Below, piece by piece: positions 6,958 through 13,547 of a stretch of DNA of 14,427 nt (position 1 is its first letter; every line of letters starts with the position of its first letter). Origin of the DNA: Desulfarculus sp. (GTDB lineage: Bacteria; Desulfobacterota; Desulfarculia; Desulfarculales; Desulfarculaceae); contig JAIWNN010000073.1 in assembly GCA_020216805.1 (NCBI GenBank), forward strand, positions 1-14,427. The letters run 5' to 3'. Under the pieces are notes generated by a model. It did no database searches. It saw nothing but the letters and a program-made list of their open reading frames with translations, and was not told the origin of the DNA. The translations under genes and the position numbers were made by a program.

Positions 6958-8610
6958 ATGATGGCCGGCCAAGCGGCGGGCGAGGCCCTGCGCGCCCATG
7001 AGCGGATGCGCCGCGAGTTCAAATGGGAAATCCCGGAGCATTACAATTTCGGCTTCGAGGTGGTGGACCGCTGGGCCGCCGATCGCACCAAGTTGGCCCT
7101 GCTGAGCGTGGGTGAGCAGGGACAGAACCCCGATTACCTCACCTTTCATGAACTGAGCCGACGCAGCAACCGCTTCGCCAACCTGCTGCGCGGCCTTGGC
7201 GTGACCCGGGGCGAGCGGGCCCTGATCATCCTCCAGAGCATCCCCGCCTGGTACGTGGCCATGATCGGCATGTTCAAACTGGGGGTGGTGCCCATGCCCG
7301 GCACCGTGCTGCTCACCGCCAAGGACATCGCCTACCGCCTCAACCGAGCCGAGGCCAGCCTGGTCATCACCGACCTGGAGCACGCCCAGCGGGTGGAAGA
7401 GGCGGCCCGGGAGTGCCCCGGCCTGCGGATCAAGATCCTGGTGGATGGCCAACGATCGGGCTGGGAGAACTACGACGCCTTGATGGCGGCCGCCTCGCCG
7501 GAGCTGGACCCGGCCCAGCTGCCCCCCACCCGCTCCGACGAGCCCATGCTGCTCTATTTCACCAGCGGCACCACCGGCCAGCCCAAGATGGTCCTGCACA
7601 CCCACGCCTATCCCCTGGGCCACCAGGTCACCGCCGGCTATTGCCAGGACCTCAGGCCCACCGACCTGCACTGGACGGTCAGCGAGACCGGTTGGGCCAA
7701 GGCCGCCTGGGGCAAGCTCTTTGGCCAGATGATGATCGGCGCGGCCATCCTCCAGCGCCACGCCCCGGGTCGCTTCGACCCCAAGGCGGTGCTCTCCATC
7801 CTGGAGCGCTACGGGGTCACCACCTTCTGCGCCCCGCCCACCGTCTACCGCATGCTGATCCAGCAGGACCTGAGCGGCTACAAGCTCAGCCTGCGCCACT
7901 GCCTCAGCGCCGGGGAGCCCATGAACCCCGAGGTGATCAAGGTCTGGAAAGACGCCTTCGGCCTGGACATCTACGACTTCTACGGACAGACCGAGACCGT
8001 TGCCATTCTCTCCAACCATCCCAGCCTGCCTCTGAAATACGGCTCGGTGGGCCTGCCCACCCCGGGGCATGACGTCCGGGTGGTGGACGAGGACGGCAAA
8101 GAAGTCGGCCCGGGGGTGGAGGGCAACATCGCCATGTATCTGGGGGGAGTGCGCCCGCCGGGCCTGATGAAGGAGTACTGGCAGGACCCGGGGGCCATGA
8201 GCCTGAGCTTCCGAGGCGACTACTACTTCACCGGCGACCGGGCCATGCGCGACGCCGACGGCTACTTCTGGTTCGTGGGGCGCAATGACGACATCATCAA
8301 ATCCTCGGGCTATCGCATCGGCCCCTTCGAGGTGGAAAGCGCCCTGATCGAGCACCCGGCGGTGGCCGAGTGCGCGGTGGTGGGGGCCGAGGACCCCGAG
8401 GGCGTGCGCGGCATCCTGGTCAAGGCCTACGTGGTGCTGACCGCCGGCCGCCAGCCCAGCCCGGAGCTGACCAAGGAGTTGCAGGATTTCGTGAAGAAGA
8501 ACACCGCCCCTTACAAATACCCCCGTCTGGTGGAGTACGTGACCGAGCTGCCCAAGACCATCAGCGGCAAGATCCTGCGCCGGGAGTTGCGCAGGAAGGG
8601 CCAAGCCTAG
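6958..8610 (+). CDS. Acyl-CoA synthetase, AMP-forming (ACSM/acetyl-CoA-synthetase-like)
   Basis: 550 aa member of the adenylate-forming (ANL) superfamily. It activates a carboxylic acid with ATP to an acyl-adenylate and then to an acyl-CoA. All core motifs are present: the phosphate loop YFTSGTTGQPK (200-210), SETGWAKAAWGKLFG (242-256), YGQTET (342-347), YFTGD (423-427), GRNDDIIKSSGYRIGPFE (441-458) and the A10 lysine K538 in KTISGKILRRELR. The SxTGWAK segment and overall length resemble medium-chain acyl-CoA synthetases (ACSM) more than long-chain FadD enzymes; aromatic acids are also possible substrates. The start is ATG at 6958 (or Met2 at 6961), just after GGAGGAAA. It sits alone and ends in a strong terminator. 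The acyl-CoA thioesterase at 4082-4579 acts on the same class of compound but is not in the same operon. Confidence 0.93.
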   Translation: MMAGQAAGEALRAHERMRREFKWEIPEHYNFGFEVVDRWAADRTKLALLSVGEQGQNPDYLTFHELSRRSNRFANLLRGLGVTRGERALIILQSIPAWYVAMIGMFKLGVVPMPGTVLLTAKDIAYRLNRAEASLVITDLEHAQRVEEAARECPGLRIKILVDGQRSGWENYDALMAAASPELDPAQLPPTRSDEPMLLYFTSGTTGQPKMVLHTHAYPLGHQVTAGYCQDLRPTDLHWTVSETGWAKAAWGKLFGQMMIGAAILQRHAPGRFDPKAVLSILERYGVTTFCAPPTVYRMLIQQDLSGYKLSLRHCLSAGEPMNPEVIKVWKDAFGLDIYDFYGQTETVAILSNHPSLPLKYGSVGLPTPGHDVRVVDEDGKEVGPGVEGNIAMYLGGVRPPGLMKEYWQDPGAMSLSFRGDYYFTGDRAMRDADGYFWFVGRNDDIIKSSGYRIGPFEVESALIEHPAVAECAVVGAEDPEGVRGILVKAYVVLTAGRQPSPELTKELQDFVKKNTAPYKYPRLVEYVTELPKTISGKILRRELRRKGQA

Positions 8611-8640
8611 GTTCAGCCGCCAGCGACCCGATCACTCCCC

Positions 8641-8670
8641 GGGAGGGCCTTCTCGGCCCTCCCTTTTTTT
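8641..8670 (+). terminator. Rho-independent terminator after the acyl-CoA synthetase
   Basis: A perfect 9-bp stem, GGGAGGGCC (8641-8649) with GGCCCTCCC (8655-8663), closes a TTCTC loop and is followed by seven T. It lies 30 nt after the stop codon. Confidence 0.95.
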
Positions 8671-8698
8671 GCACGCCCCGCCCCGGGACGCCTAAAAT
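8669..8698 (+). promoter_or_regulatory. Possible promoter for the OmpA-family gene
   Basis: TAAAAT (5/6) at 8693-8698 is preceded at 18 nt by TTGCAC (3/6), directly behind the upstream terminator. It would give a leader of about 75 nt. Confidence 0.3.
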
Positions 8699-8778
8699 GA
8701 AGGCAACCGGTCGGGAGCTCGCCCTTGTTGCCTGGTTCACTCTGCCCGCTCCCGGCGACCAACCCGCGGAGGAAGCCA

Positions 8779-9870
8779 ATGATCGCGAGGCTGAAACACG
8801 TCCCATGGCTGACGATCACTCTGCTCATCATCCCGGCGGCCCTGGCCCTGGCCGACGCCACGATTCCCACCGCCGACCTCAAGGGCGCCAAGGACAGCTC
8901 CCTGCTGCAACGTTACCAGGGGTCGTTCATCATCTCCTATGAGCAGAAGGCCTACGACGAACTGAACCTGCCCCTCTCGCCCCTGGAGGCGGTGGAGCCC
9001 CGCCAACTGGACCGCAAGAACAACAAGGTGTTCAAAGCCAAACAGGCCCAGGAGCTGGAGGGGCGCTACACCCGCTGGGTCTACCTGATTCCAGCCGGGC
9101 GCTCCAGCCTGGAGGTCTTGCGCAACTATCAGGAGGAGGTCAAGGCCAAGGGCGGGGAGGTGCTCTTTGAGTGCAAGGGCGAGGCCTGCGGCGGCGATCC
9201 CCGGCGGGGTCTGGAGGGCGGCGGCGGCGAGCAGAGCCTGATGATGCACCTGGTGCCGCCGGAGAAATTCACCGATCCCCACTTCTCCAACGGCTCCTGC
9301 GCCGTGGGCTCGCGCATCCAGGACCAGCGCTATTTCGCGGCCAGGCTGCCCCAGTCCGGCGGCGGGGACGCCTACCTGGCGGTGATGACCTTCGCCATCG
9401 ACGCCGGCTCTTATTGCAAGGCCCTGCACGAGCGGGTGGCCAGCCTGGTGGTCCTGGTGGAGCCCAAGGCCCGCGAGCAAAAGATGGTGACGGTCAAGGC
9501 GGAGGAGATGGCCTCGGGCATCGCCAGTCAGGGCCGCATCGCCCTTTACGGCATCTATTTCGACACCGACAAGGCCGAGGTCAAGCCCGAGTCCGAGCCC
9601 ACCCTGGCCCAGATCGCGGCCCTATTGAAGTCCGACCCCAAACTAAACCTGCTGGTGGTGGGGCACACCGACAACCAGGGCGGCTTCGACTACAACCTGG
9701 ATCTTTCGCGCCGCCGGGCCCAGGCCGTGGTCCAGGCCCTGGCCAGCGGCCATGGGGTGGCGGCCAGCCGCCTGAAGCCCTTTGGCGTGGGCATGGCCGC
9801 GCCGGCCGCCTCCAACGACAGCGACCAGGGCCGGGCCAAGAACCGGCGGGTGGAGCTGGTCAAACAGTAG
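8779..9870 (+). CDS. Exported OmpA-family protein with DUF4892-like N-terminal region
   Basis: 363 aa. Residues 1-26 form a Sec signal peptide (basic start, hydrophobic LTITLLIIPAALALA, cut near ALADA), so the mature protein is in the envelope. The middle (about 40-230) looks like the DUF4892-type domain seen in other OmpA-family proteins: SFIISYEQKAYDEL, then RWVYLIPAGRSSLEVLRNYQ and four Cys (C132, C137, C174, C213) that could form disulfides. The C-terminus (about 255-361) is a complete OmpA/MotB peptidoglycan-binding domain with YFDTDKAEVKPES (260-272), VVGHTDNQGG (293-302), LSRRRAQAV (309-317) and GRAKNRRVEL (351-360). D298 and R312/R313 are the likely diaminopimelate contacts. There is no lipobox. 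It probably anchors to the cell wall; the role of the N-terminal domain is unknown. GGAGGA is 5 nt before the ATG. Confidence 0.9.
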   Translation: MIARLKHVPWLTITLLIIPAALALADATIPTADLKGAKDSSLLQRYQGSFIISYEQKAYDELNLPLSPLEAVEPRQLDRKNNKVFKAKQAQELEGRYTRWVYLIPAGRSSLEVLRNYQEEVKAKGGEVLFECKGEACGGDPRRGLEGGGGEQSLMMHLVPPEKFTDPHFSNGSCAVGSRIQDQRYFAARLPQSGGGDAYLAVMTFAIDAGSYCKALHERVASLVVLVEPKAREQKMVTVKAEEMASGIASQGRIALYGIYFDTDKAEVKPESEPTLAQIAALLKSDPKLNLLVVGHTDNQGGFDYNLDLSRRRAQAVVQALASGHGVAASRLKPFGVGMAAPAASNDSDQGRAKNRRVELVKQ

Positions 9871-9920
9871 AAACGCAGCGAGGGGTGGCCAGATGACCTG
9901 GCGCGCCCTCTGGGCGAAGC

Positions 9921-9960
9921 AAAAAAACGGGCGGGGTTTATCCCCGCCCGTCTTGGTTTT
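9921..9960. terminator. Two-way intrinsic terminator between the OmpA and msrB transcripts
   Basis: ACGGGCGGGG (9927-9936) pairs perfectly with CCCCGCCCGT (9942-9951) around a TTTAT loop. On the plus strand the stem is followed by CTTGGTTTT and can stop the OmpA transcript. On the minus strand it is followed by seven T (A-run at 9921-9927) and can stop transcription coming from ftsH-msrB. Confidence 0.9.
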
Positions 9961-9972
9961 CAGCGGCAAGGC

Positions 9973-10084
9973 CCCTACGGGAGCGGGCAAGGCCAGACCG
10001 AAGGCTATACCTTACCCGACCCGTATACGCCCGTCGCGGCACGCGACCCCGACCCGTGTATGGGAGCCCAGGCACTGGGCCCCC
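9973..10084. repeat. Hairpin-rich intergenic repeat, copy 1
   Basis: 112 bp that recur 140 bp downstream with one mismatch (T10013 versus C10153). Each copy has two short stem-loops with the same GCA loop. One is GTCGCG-GCA-CGCGAC at 10033-10047. The other is GCCCAG-GCA-CTGGGC at 10066-10080, extendable by three G-C pairs across one A-C mismatch. The submotif CCGACCCGTRTA occurs twice per copy. The repetition extends upstream: the 15 bp CCCCGCCCGTCTTGG at 9942-9956, which includes the right arm of the terminator, recur at 10081-10095. Non-coding by appearance. It resembles dispersed REP-like or MITE-like elements, but dispersal cannot be seen from one window. Confidence 0.9.
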
Positions 10085-10112
10085 GCCCGTCTTGGCCTTT
10101 TCCACGCGAGGT

Positions 10113-10224
10113 CCCTACGGGAGCGGGCAAGGCCAGACCGAAGGCTATACCTCACCCGACCCGTATACGCCCGTCGCGGCACGCGACCCCGACCCGTGTA
10201 TGGGAGCCCAGGCACTGGGCCCCC
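10113..10224. repeat. Hairpin-rich intergenic repeat, copy 2
   Basis: Second copy, 111/112 identical to 9973-10084, with stem-loops at 10173-10187 and 10206-10220. It is preceded by the 15-bp CCCCGCCCGTCTTGG (10081-10095) and a diverged 17-bp linker, so the full duplicated unit is about 140 bp. It ends 27 bp before the msrB stop. After it, CCCCGGCCG may be a trace of a third unit. Because msrB transcription runs leftward to the terminator at 9921-9960, both copies should form part of a 3' untranslated region of about 325 nt. Confidence 0.9.
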
Positions 10225-10251
10225 CGGCCGCCAGGGCCTTCTCCCTGACGA

Positions 10252-10656
10252 TCAGGTTTGGGGCTTGAAGCTCAAGGCGGCCGAGTTCATGCAGAACCGC
10301 AGATGGGTGGGCGGCGGGCCATCGGGAAAAACATGGCCCAGATGCCCGCCGCAGCGGGCGCAGAGCACCTCGGTGCGGCGCATGAGCAGGCTATCGTCTT
10401 GCCGCAACTCCAGGCGCTCCTTGGCGATGGCGTCGCTGAAGCTGGGCCAGCCGGTGCCGGAGTCGAACTTGTCCTCGGCGCGGAAGAGCTCCTGGCCGCA
10501 GCCGGCGCAGGCATAGACGCCCGGGGCGTGGTGGTCCCAGAAGGCCCCGCTGAAGGCCGGCTTGGTGCCCTTTTCGCGCAGGACGTGATACTGGGCCGGA
10601 GTCAGCCGGGCCCGCCACTGGGCCTCGTTCAGCCCCCGCCAGTCGGTCCCGCCCAT
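10252..10656 (-). CDS. msrB: Peptide-methionine (R)-S-oxide reductase
   Basis: 134 aa, normal for a stand-alone MsrB. It reduces the R form of methionine sulfoxide in oxidised proteins, usually with thioredoxin. The structural zinc is held by C50 and C53 (YACAGC) and by C99 and C102 (CARCGGH). KFDSGTGWPSF (64-74) is the substrate-binding stretch, and C122 in LRFCMNSAAL is the catalytic cysteine (family RYCMNS). The frame is open upstream as far as 10899, but that region overlaps the Cys-rich gene and has no MsrB homology. I start at 10656, where the protein takes on the usual MsrB form and a GGGGGGAG site lies 7-8 nt upstream. Last gene of the ftsH - Cys-rich - msrB series, 19 nt after the preceding stop. 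There is no MsrA in the window. Confidence 0.95.
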   Translation of the reverse strand: MGGTDWRGLNEAQWRARLTPAQYHVLREKGTKPAFSGAFWDHHAPGVYACAGCGQELFRAEDKFDSGTGWPSFSDAIAKERLELRQDDSLLMRRTEVLCARCGGHLGHVFPDGPPPTHLRFCMNSAALSFKPQT

Positions 10657-10675
10657 GCCGCGTCTCCCCCCTCGC

Positions 10676-10882
10676 CTAGCCGCACTCGGCCTTGAGCTTT
10701 TTGGCCTTGTCCGAGCGCTTGCATAGCTCGTAGATGATGCAACCGCCCCGAAACTTGCAGTAGCCGCAGGGCTCGGTGCAGGCCTCGCAGTTGTCCAGGC
10801 AATCCTGACAGTAGCCGATGGCCATCTTTTGGCACTGCACCCGGGCCTCGCGCTGGGGGTGATTTTTGCAGAATTCGCCCAT
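10676..10882 (-). CDS. Small Cys-rich, probably zinc-binding protein of unknown function
   Basis: 68 aa with eleven Cys (5, 17, 25, 28, 32, 35, 39, 42, 48, 54, 67) and one CxxH (C5, H8). The order CxxH, C17, YCQDC (24-28), CEAC (32-35), CGYC (39-42) resembles a B-box-like or treble-clef zinc site followed by further CxxC pairs. Two zinc ions or an Fe-S cluster could be held. There is no signal peptide, so it is probably cytoplasmic. The ATG abuts the ftsH stop (TAG then ATG, no gap) and GGGAG lies about 10 nt upstream inside ftsH, so translation is probably coupled. I do not recognise a named family. Its place between the protease FtsH and MsrB suggests a role in protein quality or redox control, which is inference. 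Confidence 0.8.
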   Translation of the reverse strand: MGEFCKNHPQREARVQCQKMAIGYCQDCLDNCEACTEPCGYCKFRGGCIIYELCKRSDKAKKLKAECG

Positions 10883-12742
10883 CTACAACGATCTCCCATT
10901 CTCGCCTGGAGCCACCACCCGCGCCCCCCGCGAGCCCTCCTCGTGGCTTAGGCCGGCCAGCTCGTAGAACTCCTTGCCGTCAAGGACCTCCCTGTCCAAC
11001 AACGCCTTGGCCACCTTGTCCAGGGCCTCGCGATGGCCGGCCAACAGCTCCTCCACCCGCTCCTGGCGCTTTTGCATGAAGTCCCGCAGCTCCTGGTCCA
11101 GGGCCGCGGCGGTGGCCTCGCTGAACTCGGCCGGCGGCGGGGCCATGGTGGCGTCATTGGGCAGGAAGACCGGCTGGTTGCGCCGGCTGTAGGTCACCGG
11201 GCCCAGGGTCTGGCCCATGCCGTACTGGGTCAGCATGGCCCGGGCCATGTCGGTGGCCCGCATCAGGTCGTTGGCCGCGCCGGTGCTGACCTCGCCGAAG
11301 GTCAGCTTCTCGGCCACCCGGCCCCCCAAGAGCACGTCGATCCGGGCCTGGAGCTCGGATTGGCTCATCAGGTAGCGGTCCTCGGTGGGACGCTGCTCGG
11401 TGTAGCCCAGGGCGGCGATGCCGCGCGGGATGATGCTGATCTTGTGCACCCGGTCGGTCTTGGGGGTCAGGGCCGCCACCAGGGCGTGGCCGGTCTCGTG
11501 GTGGGCCACCACGCTCTTCTCGTGCTGGTTGATGACCCGGTTCTTCTTCTCCAGACCTCCCACGATGCGGTCCACCGCCTCCTCCAGGTCGGCCATGGTC
11601 ACTTCGTCGCGGTTGGCCCGGGCCGCCAACAGCGCGCCCTCGTTGAGGATGTTCTCCAGATCCGCGCCGGATAGCCCGGGGGTGCGCTGGGCCAGGGTCT
11701 CCAGGTCAACGTCCCGGGCTAATGAAATACGCTTGGCGTGGACCTTCAGGATGGCGATGCGGCCATTGAGGTCCGGCTTGTCCACCAACACCTGGCGATC
11801 GAAGCGCCCAGCGCGCAGCAGGGCCGGGTCCAGAATCTCGGGCCGGTTGGTGGCGGCCATGATGATCACCCCCACCCGGGGGTCGAAGCCGTCCATCTCC
11901 ACCAGGAGCTGCTGCAAAGTCTGCTCCCGCTCGTCGTGGCCGCCGATCACCGCCATCCCTCGAGCCTTGCCCAGGGCGTCCAGTTCGTCGATGAAGATGA
12001 TGCAGGGGGCCTTCTGCTTGGCCTGGCTGAACAGCTCGCGCACCCGGGCCGCGCCGACGCCGACGAAGAGCTCCACGAACTCCGAACCGCTGATGGAAAA
12101 AAACGGAACCTTGGCCTCGCCGGCCACCGCCCGGGCCAGCAGGGTCTTGCCGGTGCCGGGAGGACCCACCAACAGCACCCCTTTGGGCAGCCGACCGCCC
12201 AGGCGCGAGTATTTGTCGGGCTGGCGCAGGAAGCTGACCACCTCCTCCAGCTCCTCCTTGGCCTCGTCCACCCCAGCCACGTCCGCGAAGCGGGTGGGTA
12301 TCTCCTCCTCGGCGTAGACCTTGGCCCGGCTGGAGCCGAACTGCATCACCCCCGCGCCCGGACCCATGCGCTTCATCATGAAATACCAGACCCCCACGAA
12401 CAGGAAAATGGGGATAACCCAGGAAAGGAGGTTGCGGAAGAAGGTCGACTCGATTTCGCCCCGGAACTTGATGTTGTGCCCCTCCAGCTCCTTGGCCAAC
12501 TCTGGGTTGACCTTGACCGTAATGAAGGTGGCCTCCTTGCCCTGATCATCGATGAAGGTGCCGCTGATGGTCTGCTCGCCGATGGCGATCTCCCGCACCT
12601 TGTCGTCCTTGAGCTTGTTCAGGAAATCGCTGTAGGCCAGCCGGGTGGGGCCGATGCTCTGGGCGATCAGGTTGTTGAGGATCAGGACGACCCAGATGCC
12701 CAGGAGAACATACCAGATCGAGAATTTGTGGTGCTTTTCCAC
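10883..12742 (-). CDS. ftsH: ATP-dependent zinc metalloprotease FtsH
   Basis: 619 aa. Two membrane segments (8-27 and 104-123) flank a periplasmic domain. The AAA+ module follows, with Walker A GPPGTGKT (193-200), pore loop FVGVG (226-230), Walker [12 protein letters not shown] (248-258) and the second region of homology ending [10 protein letters not shown] (307-316, arginine fingers R313 and R316). The protease domain has HETGH (415-419) with H415 and H419 as zinc ligands, E416 as the catalytic base and D492 as the third ligand. It extracts and degrades membrane and regulatory proteins. I use the GTG at 12742 because GAGGGGAG lies about 8 nt upstream and the protein then begins right before the first membrane helix; the frame runs on to 12838 without support. 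The sequence before the sensor loop is [14 protein letters not shown] rather than the usual GNDEREQTLNQLL, so this may be an accessory FtsH paralog (inference). Confidence 0.96.
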   Translation of the reverse strand: MEKHHKFSIWYVLLGIWVVLILNNLIAQSIGPTRLAYSDFLNKLKDDKVREIAIGEQTISGTFIDDQGKEATFITVKVNPELAKELEGHNIKFRGEIESTFFRNLLSWVIPIFLFVGVWYFMMKRMGPGAGVMQFGSSRAKVYAEEEIPTRFADVAGVDEAKEELEEVVSFLRQPDKYSRLGGRLPKGVLLVGPPGTGKTLLARAVAGEAKVPFFSISGSEFVELFVGVGAARVRELFSQAKQKAPCIIFIDELDALGKARGMAVIGGHDEREQTLQQLLVEMDGFDPRVGVIIMAATNRPEILDPALLRAGRFDRQVLVDKPDLNGRIAILKVHAKRISLARDVDLETLAQRTPGLSGADLENILNEGALLAARANRDEVTMADLEEAVDRIVGGLEKKNRVINQHEKSVVAHHETGHALVAALTPKTDRVHKISIIPRGIAALGYTEQRPTEDRYLMSQSELQARIDVLLGGRVAEKLTFGEVSTGAANDLMRATDMARAMLTQYGMGQTLGPVTYSRRNQPVFLPNDATMAPPPAEFSEATAAALDQELRDFMQKRQERVEELLAGHREALDKVAKALLDREVLDGKEFYELAGLSHEEGSRGARVVAPGENGRSL

Positions 12743-12809
12743 GGCTAACTCCCCTCGCCGGCCGACGGTCGCGGCCGAAACGCGCCCGGTTGCGTTGTGA
12801 TTGCATTTA

Positions 12810-12838
12810 AGGCTACTCGACCCCGGCGGGGCGGTCAA
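12810..12838 (-). promoter_or_regulatory. Candidate promoter for the ftsH operon
   Basis: TTGACC (5/6) and TAGCCT (3/6) with a 17-nt spacer on the minus strand, giving a leader of about 60 nt. The spacer holds the GC-rich dyad CCCCGCCGGGG. No CIRCE element or clear heat-shock sigma promoter is visible. Confidence 0.4.
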
Positions 12839-12844
12839 CTGCCC

Positions 12845-12872
12845 TTGCGAGCCTAATGCGAATGATTATCAT
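12845..12872 (+). promoter_or_regulatory. Candidate promoter of hsp20-1
   Basis: TTGCGA (4/6) and TATCAT (5/6) are separated by 16 nt. The predicted start near 12879 leaves a leader of about 30 nt with a strong ribosome site. The -10 is inside the Fur-box-like palindrome. Confidence 0.5.
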
Positions 12873-12876
12873 TAGC
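12858..12876. promoter_or_regulatory. Fur-box-like operator between ftsH and hsp20-1
   Basis: GCGAATGATTATCATTAGC matches the 19-bp Fur consensus GATAATGATTATCATTATC at 16 positions. Its core AATGAT-T-ATCATT is a perfect 6-1-6 palindrome. A second dyad, CTAATG (12853-12858) with CATTAG (12870-12875), overlaps it. The site covers the -10 of the candidate hsp20-1 promoter and lies about 20 bp upstream of the ftsH -35. Such an AT-rich perfect palindrome is out of character for this GC-rich sequence. Confidence 0.65.
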
Positions 12877-12908
12877 TTGAAAGAGTTGAGGGGAAGGAGG
12901 TGACAGGT

Positions 12909-13355
12909 ATGTACGAGCTGATTCCCTTTGGCGGGCTGAGGCCCGTCGGGTTGTTCGGCCGGGACCTGGACCGGCTGTGGGAGGGTCTCCTGGGAGATCT
13001 GGTTCCGGGGGAAGAGCGGGAAGCTGGCTTCCGGCCGTCGGTGGATGTCAAGGATAGTCCCGACGGCTACGAGGTGGTGGCCGATCTCCCTGGCTTCAAG
13101 GCGGAAGAGGTTCAGGTCGAGCTGTGCGGCGACGTGCTGATCATCAGTGGTGAAAAGAAGGATGAGCGCCAGGAGGAAAAGGGTGAATGGCGCCTGGTGG
13201 AGCGACGGAGGGGCAGCTTCCGTCGCGGGTTCCGGCTGCCCGAGCCCATTGAGCGCGGCAAGCTCTCGGCTGTGCATCGCGATGGAGTGTTGCGGGTCCA
13301 CCTGCCCAAGCTCGGACGCGAGGAGCCGGTGAAGGTGGAGGTCAAGGCGGCCTAA
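12909..13355 (+). CDS. Small heat-shock protein, Hsp20/alpha-crystallin family (first copy)
   Basis: 148 aa ATP-independent holdase that binds unfolding proteins in large oligomers. A short N-terminal arm (1-40) is followed by the alpha-crystallin domain from about 43: PSVDVKDSPDGYEVVADLPGF (43-63), VQVELCGDVLIISGEKK (68-84), WRLVERRRGSFRRGFRLP (94-111) and the signature GVLRVHLPK (126-134). The tail VKVEV (141-145) serves as the I/V-x-I/V assembly motif. I start at the ATG at 12909 because a perfect AAGGAGGTGA (12894-12903) is 5 nt upstream; a GTG at 12900 lies inside that ribosome site. C73 sits in the core of the domain, where hsp20-2 has Ser. Divergent from ftsH and followed by its own terminator. 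Confidence 0.95.
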   Translation: MYELIPFGGLRPVGLFGRDLDRLWEGLLGDLVPGEEREAGFRPSVDVKDSPDGYEVVADLPGFKAEEVQVELCGDVLIISGEKKDERQEEKGEWRLVERRRGSFRRGFRLPEPIERGKLSAVHRDGVLRVHLPKLGREEPVKVEVKAA

Positions 13356-13397
13356 GCCGCGTCCTTAGGCGGCGGGACGGAGCCCACCATGAATCGC

Positions 13398-13438
13398 AAC
13401 CCTGCCCCCCCGCGTCCGCGACGGGGGGGCAGGGTTTT
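13398..13438 (+). terminator. Strong terminator after hsp20-1
   Basis: A 14-bp perfect stem: AACCCTGCCCCCCC (13398-13411) pairs with GGGGGGGCAGGGTT (13423-13436) around an 11-nt loop and ends in TTTT (13435-13438). It separates hsp20-1 from the hsp20-2 promoter, so the paralogs are transcribed independently. Confidence 0.92.
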
Positions 13439-13454
13439 CCTTCTGGCGACGGAC

Positions 13455-13483
13455 TTGACAGGCCAAGGGGGTGAACTTACTTT
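13455..13483 (+). promoter_or_regulatory. Candidate sigma-70 promoter of hsp20-2
   Basis: A perfect TTGACA is followed after 17 nt by TACTTT (3/6). Transcription would start near 13490 and give a leader of about 57 nt that contains the hairpin at 13517-13547. There is no CCCCAT-type heat-shock -10. Confidence 0.5.
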
Positions 13484-13516
13484 TGGCTCACAACGGGCAA
13501 TATGGTCTTTCAGAAA

Positions 13517-13547
13517 TGATTTCAACTTTTTGACGGAGGTGGAATCA
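13517..13547 (+). promoter_or_regulatory. Candidate FourU-type RNA thermometer at the hsp20-2 start
   Basis: In the mRNA, UGAUUUC (13517-13523) pairs with GGAAUCA (13541-13547). ACUUUU (13525-13530) pairs with GGAGGU (13535-13540) around a UGAC loop, leaving only A13524 bulged. This gives 13 pairs, four of them G-U, with four consecutive U facing GGAG of the Shine-Dalgarno sequence. The stem covers the whole ribosome site and reaches the A of the start codon. FourU thermometers of this design are known upstream of the small heat-shock gene agsA in Salmonella. The fold was read by eye, without energy calculation. A weaker 4-bp alternative (GAAA 13513-13516 with TTTC 13520-13523) would compete. 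Confidence 0.65.

Noticed and set aside
5259..7001. A 580-codon plus-strand frame over pyruvate kinase
   Set aside because: Pro/Gly/Arg low-complexity translation in the wrong frame of a conserved enzyme.
6847..8604. A 585-codon open frame antisense to the acyl-CoA synthetase
   Set aside because: It mirrors a clearly real gene in GC-rich DNA, is His/Gly/Val-rich without any domain, and lacks a ribosome site. It is a codon-bias shadow.
9973..10224. CRISPR array or integron attC sites
   Set aside because: Only two long copies with a short linker, no 25-40-bp repeat/spacer pattern, no attC core sites and no cas or integrase genes.
10657..10899. N-terminal extension of MsrB
   Set aside because: It overlaps the Cys-rich gene and the ftsH end, has no family similarity, and a good ribosome site and family-like start exist at 10656.
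12876..12882. CTTGAAA resembling the -35 of a heat-shock sigma-32 promoter
   Set aside because: The -10 would fall on the Shine-Dalgarno sequence and start codon of hsp20-1, and no CCCCAT-like element is there.
12743..12908. CIRCE/HrcA operator for the stress genes
   Set aside because: No TTAGCACTC/GAGTGCTAA pair is present here or before hsp20-2.
12891..12924. A thermometer hairpin on hsp20-1 as well
   Set aside because: Only a 5-bp pairing (GGGAA with TTCCC downstream of the start) is possible and it leaves GGAGGTGA open.
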